Positions 17,789-26,596 of a DNA stretch of 47,079 nt are shown piece after piece. The stretch comes from Microbacterium testaceum (lineage in GTDB: Bacteria; Actinomycetota; Actinomycetes; Actinomycetales; Microbacteriaceae). Numbering within the stretch: the stretch's first letter is position 1; each line of letters opens with the position of its first letter. The position numbers and the translations under genes were made by a program. Under the pieces are notes generated by a model that saw nothing but the letters and a program-made list of their open reading frames with translations, was not told the origin of the DNA and made no database searches. The stretch lies in contig NZ_LDRU01000014.1 in assembly GCF_001476285.1 (NCBI RefSeq), forward strand, positions 1-47,079, written 5' to 3'.

Positions 17789-18387
17789 CGTTCTCCATCC
17801 TGTCTATCTGCACCGGCAACATCTGCCGATCGCCCATCGCGGAACTCCTGCTCGCGCAGTCCTTGGCGCCGTTCGGTGACGTTCGCGTCGCCAGCGCCGG
17901 CACCGGCGCCCTCGTCGGCAGCGGCGTGCCGGAGCAGGCACAGCGTCTGGCGGCCGTGGAGGGGATCGACGCCACCGCGCACCAGGCTCGTCAGATCGAC
18001 ACGGCGATGATCCGCGAGGCCGACCTGATCGTGACGATGGCTCGGGATCACCGGCGCCTCGTCGTCGAGTCGCTGCCGGCCGCCATGCGGCGCGCCTTCA
18101 CCCTGCGAGAGCTTGCACGGATCGCGGATGCCATCGAGCCGCGCGTGCCGCAGGCGGTCGCCGACGCCGGGGCTTCCACGCCGGAAGAGGGCATGCGTGC
18201 CGCCGTCGGGCTGGCCGCCGCGCTCCGCGGTACGGTCGAGCCCCCGGCCAGCCCCGACGAGTTCGACATCGTCGACCCGTACCGACGCTCCGACGAGACC
18301 TATGCGCGGTCCTTCGAGGAGCTGCGGCCTGCGGCTTACCGGGTCGCCGAGTTCCTGACGAAAGCCGCTCGCGCAGCATCCGTGTGA
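17785..18387 (+). CDS. Low-molecular-weight protein tyrosine phosphatase (Wzb-like)
   Basis: 200 residues. The N-terminal catalytic P-loop is C-T-G-N-I-C-R-S with nucleophile Cys9 and Arg15, and the general-acid D-P pair is D164-P165 followed by Y. A Pro-containing insertion before the D-P loop lengthens it beyond the usual 150 residues, as is common in Actinobacteria. It should dephosphorylate the tyrosine cluster of the upstream kinase; overlapping translation (GTGA) gives both proteins from one message. After the gene lie about 130 bp without coding, with only weak short dyads. Confidence 0.92.
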   Translation: MTFSILSICTGNICRSPIAELLLAQSLAPFGDVRVASAGTGALVGSGVPEQAQRLAAVEGIDATAHQARQIDTAMIREADLIVTMARDHRRLVVESLPAAMRRAFTLRELARIADAIEPRVPQAVADAGASTPEEGMRAAVGLAAALRGTVEPPASPDEFDIVDPYRRSDETYARSFEELRPAAYRVAEFLTKAARAASV

Positions 18388-18519
18388 TTCGGTGATTCCG
18401 TCACGCCACCAGGAGGGCGTCACGGGCTCACTCAGCTGGAATCTTCCATAGGCGACAGATAGAGTCGCGGAGGGTGACGGCGGGGGCCGCACCCGGAACA
18501 CCGACTTGGGGGCCACGGA

Positions 18520-19605
18520 ATGACGACACCGGTGCGTGCACGGATCGACTGGGTAGATCGTGCGCGGGCGCTTTCCATCCTGATGGTCGTTCTGCTCCAC
18601 GCGCGTATCGAGCTCGCGTTCCTCGGAGCCTCGTCGCCGACGGTCGAATTCATCGTGAACTTCGCCTCGACGATGCGCATGCCGCTTTTCTTCGCGGCAT
18701 CCGGGCTCTTCGCCGTGTCCTGGGTGGAGCGCCGCTCCTGGCGAGAGGTGTTCTCCAAGAAGCTCATCCTCCTGCTGTGGGTGTTCCTCATCTGGCAGCC
18801 CGTCGTCTTCGCGTACAAGGTCGCGGAGATGCTCTTTCTGCCCGACCAACCGGACAACACTCTCGGGACGCAGTTCGCCAAAGTCGTCCTCTCGCCTCTG
18901 CGACCTAACGGAGAGTTGTGGTTCCTGTGGGCGCTGGCGCTGTTCTTCGTCCTCGCCAAACTGACTGCCCGCGCGCCGATCTGGGTGCGCGTCGGCCTTC
19001 CTGCGCTGTTCTCCGTGGTGTGGATGAGCGTCGCCTCGTCCGTGCCGGAGGGGACCCTCCGCATCATCGGTGACGGCTGGGAGGGCGCTCTTAAGTACTA
19101 CGTCTTCTTCGCCGCGGCGGTCGCCTTCTCGCCGCGCATCCTGCGCTTCTACAACGAAGCGCGGCTCACGACGCTTCTCGTCCTCCTCACGGCGTGGGTG
19201 ACCGTGGGAGGCCTCACCTCTCTGGGCATCATCACCATGCATTTCCCGGGTGGGCGCTTCGCGCTCTGCCTCCTCGGGGTGATCGGCGGGTTCGCGCTCG
19301 CACGCCTCCTCCGCGGGGTCCCGGGACTCTCGCGCATCGGGTCGAACACGCTCCCGATCTACGTCGCGCACATCCCGATCATCGTCGCCTGCACGGTGCC
19401 GCTCTGGCTGCTCGGTGCCGCGCCCGCGATCAGGGGCGCGGCGGGGCTGTCCGTCCTGCTCCTCGCCGCTGTCGCCGTCGCCGGCGCGTGGTGGTTGCAC
19501 CGCGGTCTCATCCGGACCCGCGCCGGCTCCCTGATGTACGCTCCGCCCGCGCGCCTGGTCCGGTGGGCTTCCCGCACGCGGAACGAGGCTGCGCAGCCCT
19601 CCTGA
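18520..19605 (+). CDS. Acyltransferase 3 family membrane protein
   Basis: 361 residues with about ten hydrophobic helices. The N-terminal I-D-W-V-D-R-A-R-A-L-S-I-L-M-V-V-L-L-H-A with His near residue 27, followed by M-P-L-F-F-A-A-S-G, are the family hallmarks (PF01757). Such proteins move acetyl or succinyl groups onto extracellular glycans. It starts at an ATG after GGGGGCCACGG. A possible -10 hexamer TAGAGT lies at 18460-18465 without a convincing -35. It converges with another acyltransferase gene; the two are not close copies. Which sugar is modified is unknown. Confidence 0.87.
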   Translation: MTTPVRARIDWVDRARALSILMVVLLHARIELAFLGASSPTVEFIVNFASTMRMPLFFAASGLFAVSWVERRSWREVFSKKLILLLWVFLIWQPVVFAYKVAEMLFLPDQPDNTLGTQFAKVVLSPLRPNGELWFLWALALFFVLAKLTARAPIWVRVGLPALFSVVWMSVASSVPEGTLRIIGDGWEGALKYYVFFAAAVAFSPRILRFYNEARLTTLLVLLTAWVTVGGLTSLGIITMHFPGGRFALCLLGVIGGFALARLLRGVPGLSRIGSNTLPIYVAHIPIIVACTVPLWLLGAAPAIRGAAGLSVLLLAAVAVAGAWWLHRGLIRTRAGSLMYAPPARLVRWASRTRNEAAQPS

Positions 19606-19635
19606 CGCCTGCTCGCTGGGTGCGGGCGCGTCGGG

Positions 19636-20799
19636 TCATCCCCGGCGGGCGGACCGCCGACGGGCGAGCCGCCGACGGAGGGGGACGGGGCGACCGGGCA
19701 TCCGTGCTTCGTAGCGCTTCCGGAGTCGTCCGAGCGGCTTCTCGACACCGACGTACATCAGTTGCGCCGCCGCCACGGTGACCGCGAGGGAGAGCAGATC
19801 TGCCACAGGGGCGGCGGACACGATGCCACCGACGAGATGCAGGACGAGTCGATGCAGCAGGTAGACCGAGAAGGACAGCACTCCGACGTGCGCGATCCAG
19901 CGCTGGTTCAGGACGCGCCCGGTCGCACCGTCGGGGTGGACGATGACGAGCCAGAAGAGAGGGATGAGCGCGAGGTACATCGCGGAGTCGGCGATGGTGA
20001 GTCGGAACGGGTCCGGAGCGAATGCGGCAGCGACGAAGACCACACCGGCGATGGGCGCGATCCCGTACCGCATCGCGCGATCCGAGAGGCCGAACGGCGA
20101 TCGGTCACCGAGAGCGGGGTTCCACAGCAGCGCCATCGCCGCTCCGGCGAGAAGACCGTCGAATCGTGTGTCGCTCGCGATGTACAAACGGTAGAAATCC
20201 TGCGTCGTCGCCTCGAGGAAGAGGCGCCATCCGACGGCGAGAACGCAGGCGAACACGAGGATGTAACCGATCCGGCGGTAATTCAACCGGCGCCGGAGCA
20301 TCAGAATCAAGGCGGCCGGGAAGATCAGGTAGAAATGCTCCTCGACGGCGAGAGACCACAGCATGCTGGTCTCGGGCGGGAGCCCTGTGTGCACGTCTCC
20401 AGTCGAATTGTTCGCCCAGATCATGTAGTAGTTCGTGACGTTGAAGAGTTCGGCGAGGACACCCCACGGGTTCTGCGTCGACGGGAGCCATCCGAGGACC
20501 CCCACGACCACCGCGAGCGCGATGGTGATGTAGGCGGGGGGAAGGATTCTCACGGCACGTCGCAGATAGAACTTGCCCAGGGCGATCCGCCCCGTGCCGT
20601 CGTGCTCGCGTCGCAGGAGCGTCGTGATCAGGTACCCGCTGAGGAAGAAGAAGATCGTCACACCCACGTGCCCGGGCCACGGGCCGCCGAAAGTGAAGCC
20701 GTGGCCGACGAAGACGATCATCACGGCGATCGCGCGAATCCCGTCGAGAGAAGGAATGGTAAAAGCACCGTGGACGCTTTTGGCGGGGCCGGCAGGCAT
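19636..20799 (-). CDS. Acyltransferase 3 family protein (O-acetyltransferase, OafA-like)
   Basis: 387 residues from the ATG at 20799, which has a good AGGAG site; an upstream extension to 20859 lacks one. Family hallmarks are I-P-S-L-D-G-I-R-A-I-A-V, the catalytic-region His in F-V-G-H-G, F-F-F-L-S-G-Y-L-I-T, and the R-R-A-V-R-I-L-P-P-A-Y stretch. S-L-A-V-E-E-H-F-Y-L in the middle is typical of the OafA branch. About ten membrane helices are followed by a basic C-terminal tail. It is expected to O-acetylate polymer or peptidoglycan at the membrane. It is divergent from the HTTM-like operon across about 120 bp. Confidence 0.88.
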   Translation of the reverse strand: MPAGPAKSVHGAFTIPSLDGIRAIAVMIVFVGHGFTFGGPWPGHVGVTIFFFLSGYLITTLLRREHDGTGRIALGKFYLRRAVRILPPAYITIALAVVVGVLGWLPSTQNPWGVLAELFNVTNYYMIWANNSTGDVHTGLPPETSMLWSLAVEEHFYLIFPAALILMLRRRLNYRRIGYILVFACVLAVGWRLFLEATTQDFYRLYIASDTRFDGLLAGAAMALLWNPALGDRSPFGLSDRAMRYGIAPIAGVVFVAAAFAPDPFRLTIADSAMYLALIPLFWLVIVHPDGATGRVLNQRWIAHVGVLSFSVYLLHRLVLHLVGGIVSAAPVADLLSLAVTVAAAQLMYVGVEKPLGRLRKRYEARMPGRPVPLRRRLARRRSARRG

Positions 20800-20921
20800 A
20801 CTTCTCCTCATTGTCGGTCTCGGCTTCGACGCTATCGCGTTCCTCCGCGCAGCCCGCATCGCGCAGCTCTCCCCCGCGGCGAAGCTATGATCGGTCGAGG
20901 TTCATAGGGTGGGGGAAATCC

Positions 20922-21386
20922 GTGACGCTGCGTTCACGTTCTTTATGGAAAACGGCGGGCTTCGGCTTTCTTGCGATGGTCCTGGTCGTTCAGGGCGTCA
21001 TTGATTGGCGTTCGTCGACGGAGGCGTTTCCGACGATCAGCATGCCCACGTTCGGGCAGGCGCCGGATCGAGAGGGCCACCGTCGGATCGACACGGTTCG
21101 CATCGACGTCGACTACGACGACGGCACCACCCTGACCGTCGAGCCGGAGGATCTGTTCGAGCAGTTCCACTATTCGAGCGCCCGCTTCGCGATGACGAAC
21201 GTCATTAGATCAGGCGAAGACCTGACGGACGACACCCGGGAGTGGCTCGAAGCGCAGGCCCGTCGCGTGGGCGACGGTCGCACCGCGCAGAGCGTCACGT
21301 TCACCTGGCAGCCGGTCGACATGGACATCGTCGAGGTCTCGGCCCGTCCCGTCGGCGAACCCACCGTCCGCAAGGTCGACCTGTGA
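20922..21386 (+). CDS. Small membrane-anchored protein of unknown function, partner of HTTM-like protein
   Basis: 154 residues from a GTG at 20922 preceded by GGTGGGGGA; a longer frame upstream runs into the divergent gene and was not used. One membrane helix at about residues 10-28, then an extracellular domain of about 125 residues with an acidic V-D-Y-D-D-G-T-T-L-T-V-E-P-E strand region and an R-E-W-L-E-A-Q-A-R-R helix. I recognise no family. Its TGA overlaps the GTG of the next gene, so it is coupled to the HTTM-like protein and probably works with it. A TATGAT hexamer at 20886-20891 is a plausible -10, but the -35 is poor. Confidence 0.7.
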   Translation: MTLRSRSLWKTAGFGFLAMVLVVQGVIDWRSSTEAFPTISMPTFGQAPDREGHRRIDTVRIDVDYDDGTTLTVEPEDLFEQFHYSSARFAMTNVIRSGEDLTDDTREWLEAQARRVGDGRTAQSVTFTWQPVDMDIVEVSARPVGEPTVRKVDL

Positions 21387-22282
21387 GGGATCGGGTCGCG
21401 ACCGCCATCGAGTGGATCTGCCGGGGCTATCAGCCCAGTCCGCGAGCGTTCGCGGCGCTGCGAATCGTGTTCGCACTGAAGGTCCTGGTGTTCCCCGGCG
21501 ACCTCCTGTGGATCGCGGAGGTTCCCGCGCAGTTCTACTCTCCGCCACCCGGACCGTTCTTGCTGTTGAGCGGGCAGCCCAGCCCCGGCGCGCTCATCGC
21601 GCTCACCGTCGTCCGGGCTCTGGCGGCGATCTGGCTTCTCCTCGGCTGGAAGACGCTATGGGCGTCGGCCACCATGACGGTGGTGCTGCTTCTCGCCGCC
21701 GGACTCAGCTATTCCTTCGGCAAGGTCGACCATTTCATCCTGTTCGACCTCGCCCCGCTCGCGTGCGGTCTGGCCGGTTGGGGCGCGGCGTGGTCTCTCG
21801 ACGCGCGGCGCCGAGCTCAGACGACGTCGGGCTATCCGCTCTTCCTCTTCGCCGCCGTGGTCGGTTTCGCCATGTTCACGGCTGCCGTTCCGAAGGCGGC
21901 GGCGGGCTGGCTGGACCCGGCGCGGGAGGCGACGCGCTACTTCGTGGCCCGCGACGAAGTAGCCGGGCCGATCCCGGGCCCGTTGGGTGCCTTCGCCCTG
22001 TCCATCGACAGCAGCCTCTTCTGGAAGGCGCTGGACTGGGTCACCGTCTTCGCCGAAGGCTGGCTCGTCTTCGTCGTCTTCCTCCCGGGGCTGTTCCGTC
22101 TCGGGCTCCTGCTCATCATCACCTTCCATGTGGGCGTCTTCCTGATGATGGGCATCGACTTCTTCGACAACCTCTACGCCTACGCGGCGTTCCTCTGCCT
22201 CCCGTTCAGCCGATGGTTCCCCGAGCTGAACCTTCTGCGCACGCTCACGCGTCGATCCCGAGAGCCGGAGGCGGTGACCTGA
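21383..22282 (+). CDS. HTTM / vitamin K-dependent carboxylase-like membrane protein
   Basis: 299 residues starting at the GTG overlapping the previous stop codon. Four to six hydrophobic helices; after I-E-W-I-C-R-G-Y at the N-terminus the pattern A-L-R-I-V-F-A-L-K is typical of the HTTM superfamily, and L-S-Y-S-F-G-K-V-D-H-F-I-L-F-D-L-A-P matches its conserved membrane segment. Bacterial HTTM proteins are mostly uncharacterised. The epoxidising and carboxylating activity of the vertebrate enzyme cannot be assumed. It overlaps the convergent oxidoreductase gene by 38 bp. A DoxX-like annotation is an alternative. Confidence 0.65.
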   Translation: MRDRVATAIEWICRGYQPSPRAFAALRIVFALKVLVFPGDLLWIAEVPAQFYSPPPGPFLLLSGQPSPGALIALTVVRALAAIWLLLGWKTLWASATMTVVLLLAAGLSYSFGKVDHFILFDLAPLACGLAGWGAAWSLDARRRAQTTSGYPLFLFAAVVGFAMFTAAVPKAAAGWLDPAREATRYFVARDEVAGPIPGPLGAFALSIDSSLFWKALDWVTVFAEGWLVFVVFLPGLFRLGLLLIITFHVGVFLMMGIDFFDNLYAYAAFLCLPFSRWFPELNLLRTLTRRSREPEAVT

Positions 22283-23687
22283 ACGTGTCGTGCAACGCGG
22301 CCCGCGCCGCGTAGTAGCCCGACAACCCGTGCACGCCCGTCGCCGGCGGGGTCGATGACGAGGCGAGGTACATCCCCCGGGCGGGAGTGCGCCAGGGAAC
22401 GGTGGAGAGCACCGGTCGCTTCACCATCTGCAGCATCGAGAGCGCGCCGGAGGAGATGTCGCCCCCGACGAAGTTCGGACTCCACGACGGAAGGTCGCGC
22501 GCGGTGATCGCGTGCGAAGCGAGGACGAGGTCACGGAAACCCGGGGCTTCCTCCTCGATCGTCGCGGTCACCTGCTCGGTGGGATCGAAGGTGGATCCCT
22601 TCGGGACGTGGACGTAGGCCCACAGCACATGCTTCCCCGCCGGTGCGCGACTGTCGTCGAGGACCGTCGGCTGCGCAACCAGGACGTAGGGTCGGGCGGG
22701 GATCCTTCCTGCCGCAACGTCCGCCTCCGCGAGGCGGATGCTGGTCGCGGTTCCCCCCAGGTGCACCGTTCCCGTGCGGCGCGTCGCCTCGTTCAGCCAC
22801 GGAACGGGTCCGTCGAGCGCGAAGTCGACTTTGGCGATGCCGTCGCCGTATCGGAACCGCTGAAGGGTGCGGACATAGGACCGCGGCAGCTCGGCCTCCG
22901 CGATCCGGGCGAGCGCCTGCGCCGAGACGTCGAAGAGACGGATCGGTGCTCGGACGTCACGGGAGTCCGCGACGTCGACGCCGGTCTCAATGCGGCCTCC
23001 GTGGGCGAGGAAGTCGTCGCGCATCGCGTCGATGATGGATTGCGTGCCCCCGCGCGGAATCGGCCATCCACGGGCGTGCGCATGCGTGGCGAGGACCAGA
23101 CCCGCCCCCGCCGAGGCGAGGGACGGCATCCGACCGATCGAGTGGGCCATGACGCCGGAGAGCATGGCGGGAGCAACATCGCCGGCGAAGCGGACGTCGC
23201 CGACCGGAGACCCTTGCTCGAGCACCCGGAGGCCGAAGCGGACCGCCGTGATCGGATCGTGCGGCACACGGAGCAACTGCGACGCCGTGAAGTCGCTGAG
23301 CCCGTTGACGTGCGCGACCAGAGGGCCGAAGAGCCGACGCCAGGCGGGGCCATCCGCCCCGAGATCCTCCGCGGTGCGCAGCAGGTCACGGTAGGCGACA
23401 CCCGCTCGTCCGCTCCCGAGCGGGTGCGTGTACGAGATCTCGGGCACCGCGAACCGGATGCGCTCCGAGAGCTGGAACGCGCGGAAGAACGACGACGCCA
23501 GCCCCATAGGGTGGACGGCGGCGCCGAGATCGTGACGGAATCCCGGGAGCGTGAGCTCCAGGGTGCGCGCTCCACCGCCCAGAGTGTCGTTGCGCTCGAG
23601 GAGCACGACATCGAGCCCCGCGCGCGCGAGGGTGACCGCCGCCGCGAGCCCGTTCGGACCGCTGCCCACCACTGCCGCATCGGCCAT
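22245..23687 (-). CDS. FAD-dependent oxidoreductase, phytoene-desaturase-like
   Basis: 480 residues from the ATG at 23687, preceded by GGGAGA; a longer frame to 23750 was rejected. The dinucleotide-binding motif V-V-G-S-G-P-N-G-L (residues 7-15) is followed by V-V-L-L-E-R-N, the acidic strand that binds FAD ribose. A C-terminal G-V-H-G-L-S-G-Y-Y-A-A segment fits the FAD-contacting end of the phytoene desaturase / amine oxidase superfamily. Members include carotenoid desaturases and many uncharacterised actinobacterial oxidoreductases. No carotenoid genes are next to it, so the substrate is open. Convergent overlap with the HTTM-like gene may be chance or may reflect linked function. Confidence 0.85.
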   Translation of the reverse strand: MADAAVVGSGPNGLAAAVTLARAGLDVVLLERNDTLGGGARTLELTLPGFRHDLGAAVHPMGLASSFFRAFQLSERIRFAVPEISYTHPLGSGRAGVAYRDLLRTAEDLGADGPAWRRLFGPLVAHVNGLSDFTASQLLRVPHDPITAVRFGLRVLEQGSPVGDVRFAGDVAPAMLSGVMAHSIGRMPSLASAGAGLVLATHAHARGWPIPRGGTQSIIDAMRDDFLAHGGRIETGVDVADSRDVRAPIRLFDVSAQALARIAEAELPRSYVRTLQRFRYGDGIAKVDFALDGPVPWLNEATRRTGTVHLGGTATSIRLAEADVAAGRIPARPYVLVAQPTVLDDSRAPAGKHVLWAYVHVPKGSTFDPTEQVTATIEEEAPGFRDLVLASHAITARDLPSWSPNFVGGDISSGALSMLQMVKRPVLSTVPWRTPARGMYLASSSTPPATGVHGLSGYYAARAALHDTFRSPPPALGIDA

Positions 23688-23746
23688 GCTGTCTCCCGTC
23701 GTTCGTGAACCGCTCAGTCCGTACCGCGTGGGCGCGCGTCGCCGCG

Positions 23747-25279
23747 TCATCCCGCGTTCCGGCGCCAGAATCGGAAGCCCACGATCTCACCCTCGAGCTG
23801 GTACGACGACGCGACGAACGGAGCGAGGCCCTCGAAGTGCGCCCTGTCCGGAGGGCATTCGATCGAGATGCCGCACGACCCGGGCGACTCGACGATGAGC
23901 GCGGGAGGGAACGCCGTCACGTCGGCGAGGTACTGAGCGGGAAGTCCGCCGTAGCCCTGTTCGACGGGGAGCGAATAGGTGATCGAGGTGGGCGAGAGCC
24001 GTCCGGATGCCGCGAGGATCCACGTCTCGGCTCCGTGCACCAGCACCCGGTCGTTCGGGTTCGTCTCGGCGACGACCCGGTCGACGAGTTGGGCCTGGTA
24101 CGACCCCGCCACGAACACCCCCGATCCCGTCGCGATGCGCGCCCACTGCAGTGCGCTGGACGATGAGGCGGCGAGGACAAGAACGACCGCTCCCCCGGCG
24201 ACGATCGCCCGCGGCAGACCTCGAAGCCGTTCGGACAGCGTGGTCGCACGCACGCCGAGAGGGCCGAGACGCGACGCGAGCACGACTCCCGCAACGGCGA
24301 ACCCGGCCATCGCGACGACGAGATAGTGCGGATAGGGCCGACCGGACACCATCTGGGACAGCGCGTCCAGTCCGCCGACGGCGAAGAACATCGCCGCGAC
24401 GAAGGACGGTGTGCCGTCGGCATCCGCTTTCCGCCCCCGGGCGAGCCAGGCCCCGGCGAGAAGGAGAACGGCCACCACCACAGCACCGGAGGCGAGCAGC
24501 TGCGCGAGGGTGCCGAACGCCGAGAGACGGTCCGAGGCCGTCGTCCCGCTCGAATAGAAGAGGTTGTACCGCACGTACTGATCGATGCCGGCCCGGAGCG
24601 CGTTGCCCGTCCAGAGCCAGAGGGCGAGGACTGCCGCCACCGCGACGACCGCGGCGACCACTGCGGCGGCGAAGAGCAGACGGCGACGCAGGAGGACCAC
24701 GCCGAGCACCACGACGAGGACGAGTCCGACGACGTTGTTCATACGGGTGAACAGTCCCGTGGCGAGCGCGATGCCGAGCAGCAGTCCCACGGCCGCGGTC
24801 CCACGGGCGGTCGCCTCGCGTCCGGACCGGAGCCCGACGTACGCCGCGGCGGAGTAGGCCACGAGCTGGACGGGGAAGAGCCAGGTCTCGGTGAAGTTGC
24901 CTCCCTCGAAGACCCCGAGATACGTGACTCCGACGACGAGGACCGCCGGCACGGCCAAATACCCGATCAGCCGGGACCAGAGGATACCGGCGACGGCGAG
25001 GCCGATGAACAGCACGACACCCTCGAGGATCGGAGCACCCGCGATCCCCCCGCCGAGACGCCACGCGACGGCCTCGATCGCCGCCAGCAGAGGGCCTTTG
25101 TGATCCCACGAGTCGACGTACGGCATACCGCCCCGCGAGACCACCATGCCCGTATAGAGGAAGACCCCCGAATCGCGAGTCAGATGACCGCTGAAGACCA
25201 TCGGAAGGGAGGCGAGAGCGCTGACGAGGAAAGCGGATGCCGTGGCAGCGAGGCCGGGCCGGGACAGGAATCGGTTCAT
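23747..25279 (-). CDS. GT-C fold glycosyltransferase (GT39/PMT-like) membrane protein
   Basis: 510 residues from the ATG that overlaps the upstream stop (ATGA at 25276-25279). About ten hydrophobic helices. The first extracellular loop has H-L-T-R-D-S-G-V-F-L-Y-T-G with an Asp suited to the GT-C catalytic acid, followed by D-S-W-D-H-K-G-P, typical of the dolichyl-phosphate-mannose-type family. A C-terminal soluble region of about 110 residues follows. It should use a polyprenyl-phosphate sugar, which the neighbouring DPM1-like transferase and GtrA-like protein would supply and translocate. Operon on this strand: DPM1-like - VanZ-like - this gene. Confidence 0.8.
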   Translation of the reverse strand: MNRFLSRPGLAATASAFLVSALASLPMVFSGHLTRDSGVFLYTGMVVSRGGMPYVDSWDHKGPLLAAIEAVAWRLGGGIAGAPILEGVVLFIGLAVAGILWSRLIGYLAVPAVLVVGVTYLGVFEGGNFTETWLFPVQLVAYSAAAYVGLRSGREATARGTAAVGLLLGIALATGLFTRMNNVVGLVLVVVLGVVLLRRRLLFAAAVVAAVVAVAAVLALWLWTGNALRAGIDQYVRYNLFYSSGTTASDRLSAFGTLAQLLASGAVVVAVLLLAGAWLARGRKADADGTPSFVAAMFFAVGGLDALSQMVSGRPYPHYLVVAMAGFAVAGVVLASRLGPLGVRATTLSERLRGLPRAIVAGGAVVLVLAASSSSALQWARIATGSGVFVAGSYQAQLVDRVVAETNPNDRVLVHGAETWILAASGRLSPTSITYSLPVEQGYGGLPAQYLADVTAFPPALIVESPGSCGISIECPPDRAHFEGLAPFVASSYQLEGEIVGFRFWRRNAG

Positions 25280-25752
25280 GCGTGCGGCTCTCTCACGCCG
25301 ATGACGTTCTTCTCCCGCCATGTGCGGATGACGCGCCGATCTCGGACGTGGACGGCGACGACGACCAGTGCGGCGACGGCGATGCCGGCCCAGCCGCCGA
25401 TCGAGTTCGCGATGACGTCGTTGACGGTGGCGAAGCGGGCCGGCAGGACGAAGTACTGAACCATCTCGAGAGTTCCCGAGATCGCCGGGATGAGCGGCAG
25501 GGCCACCCAGAGGAACCGTGTCGGGAAGACGAGCGCGAGGAAGAACCCGAGAGGGACGAACATCGCCACGTTCGCGGAGAACTCGAACCAGCGGTATCCG
25601 AACCAGTCCGGCACGCCGTTGCGGTGGAGGACCGAGAGGACCCGTTCGATCGCGGATTCATATCCCTGATCGATCGGGGTGGGCGACAGCGTCGCGAGGA
25701 GGACGACCACCACGCACATCCCCAGTCCGACGGCCGCGACGAGCAGGCGCAT
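25276..25752 (-). CDS. VanZ-like family membrane protein
   Basis: 158 residues with about four helices. It starts at the ATG at 25752, 2 bp after the DPM1-like gene's stop. The L-A-T-L-S-P-T-P region, W-F-E-F-S-A-N-V-A-M-F-V-P-L-G-F and E-M-V-Q-Y-F-V-L-P-A-R-F-A-T-V-N-D-V-I-A-N are the conserved VanZ-like (PF04892) blocks. The family occurs widely beside cell-envelope genes; its biochemistry is unsettled apart from a link to teicoplanin tolerance for VanZ itself. A longer in-frame extension upstream lies inside the preceding gene and was dropped. Its stop overlaps the GT-C start. Confidence 0.85.
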   Translation of the reverse strand: MRLLVAAVGLGMCVVVVLLATLSPTPIDQGYESAIERVLSVLHRNGVPDWFGYRWFEFSANVAMFVPLGFFLALVFPTRFLWVALPLIPAISGTLEMVQYFVLPARFATVNDVIANSIGGWAGIAVAALVVVAVHVRDRRVIRTWREKNVIGVREPHA

Positions 25753-25754
25753 GG

Positions 25755-26564
25755 TCAGCCGCGCACGGTCGCGACGGAGCGCGGCGAGCGTCGCGCACCG
25801 GCGATGTCGATGCGCCAGAGCTCCGCGAGCGCGCGGCCCGCGAAACGGACGAGACGGCGAGGAGGCAGGAGCACGCGGGATTGTCCCGTCCCCCACATCG
25901 TGCCCTGGACCACCGTCCCACGGCGGGGGATGCTCTCGACGGCGACGTAGCGGACACGGAGTCTCTTGCGTGCCTCGGCGATAGAGAAGTGCACGTGGGG
26001 GACGAGAGCGTCGGAGGGCACGCCGCCGACCAGGCGCGCGAGCGTGTCCGGGTGGTACGCGCGCAGCGGGGTGTTCACGTCGGGGACGGAACGACCGCAG
26101 AGGAGGAGGACGGCGAAGCGGACGAGCGCGCTGAGGCACCGACGGAACCAGGGATCCGTGCGCCCGCGGCGCACCCCGTGGACGACGTCGGAGTCAGACC
26201 GGTCCAGGGCGACGGCGACGCGGACGATGTCGTCGCCGTAGAACTGCCCGTCGCCGTCGACGTGCACGATGACGCCGGCTCCGCTGCGCAGACCCTCGGC
26301 GTAGGCGGACAGGGCCGTCGGACCGTGCCCGCGGTTGACGGGGGAACGCACGACGTCGGCGAGATCGGCGGCCGCCTCGGTGGTGCGGTCGGTGGAGGCG
26401 TCGTCGATGACGATGAGCGACACGGTCCGCCCGGCCGCCGCGAAGGAGGTACGGATCTCCGCCAAGAACGTCGGCAGCGCCTCGGCCTCGTTGAAGGCCG
26501 GTATCACGACTGCGACATGGTCTTGCGCCTGCACCCTGGCATCCCCACTTCTCCCCGAGCTCAT
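25755..26564 (-). CDS. GT2 polyprenyl-phosphate sugar synthase (DPM1-like)
   Basis: About 269 residues. V-A-V-V-I-P-A-F-N-E-A at residues 17-27, I-D-D-A-S-T-D at 53-59 and V-D-G-D-G-Q at 102-107 are the motifs of the DPM1/GtrB branch of GT2, which transfers a sugar from a nucleotide donor to polyprenyl phosphate. There is no pair of C-terminal membrane helices, so it resembles soluble DPM1. The start is uncertain: ATG at 26564 or 26576, or a GTG at about 26534. It is divergent from the GtrA-like gene with almost no space between, and upstream of VanZ-like and GT-C genes, making a full polyprenyl-sugar pathway. Confidence 0.83.
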   Translation of the reverse strand: MSSGRSGDARVQAQDHVAVVIPAFNEAEALPTFLAEIRTSFAAAGRTVSLIVIDDASTDRTTEAAADLADVVRSPVNRGHGPTALSAYAEGLRSGAGVIVHVDGDGQFYGDDIVRVAVALDRSDSDVVHGVRRGRTDPWFRRCLSALVRFAVLLLCGRSVPDVNTPLRAYHPDTLARLVGGVPSDALVPHVHFSIAEARKRLRVRYVAVESIPRRGTVVQGTMWGTGQSRVLLPPRRLVRFAGRALAELWRIDIAGARRSPRSVATVRG

Positions 26565-26596
26565 TTCACCCGGCATCTCCCCCGAACCTGTAGCGT

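Noticed and set aside
17701..19500. 599-codon minus-strand frame
   Set aside because: Lies antisense to the kinase, phosphatase and acyltransferase genes; Arg/Glu/Asp-rich shadow composition.
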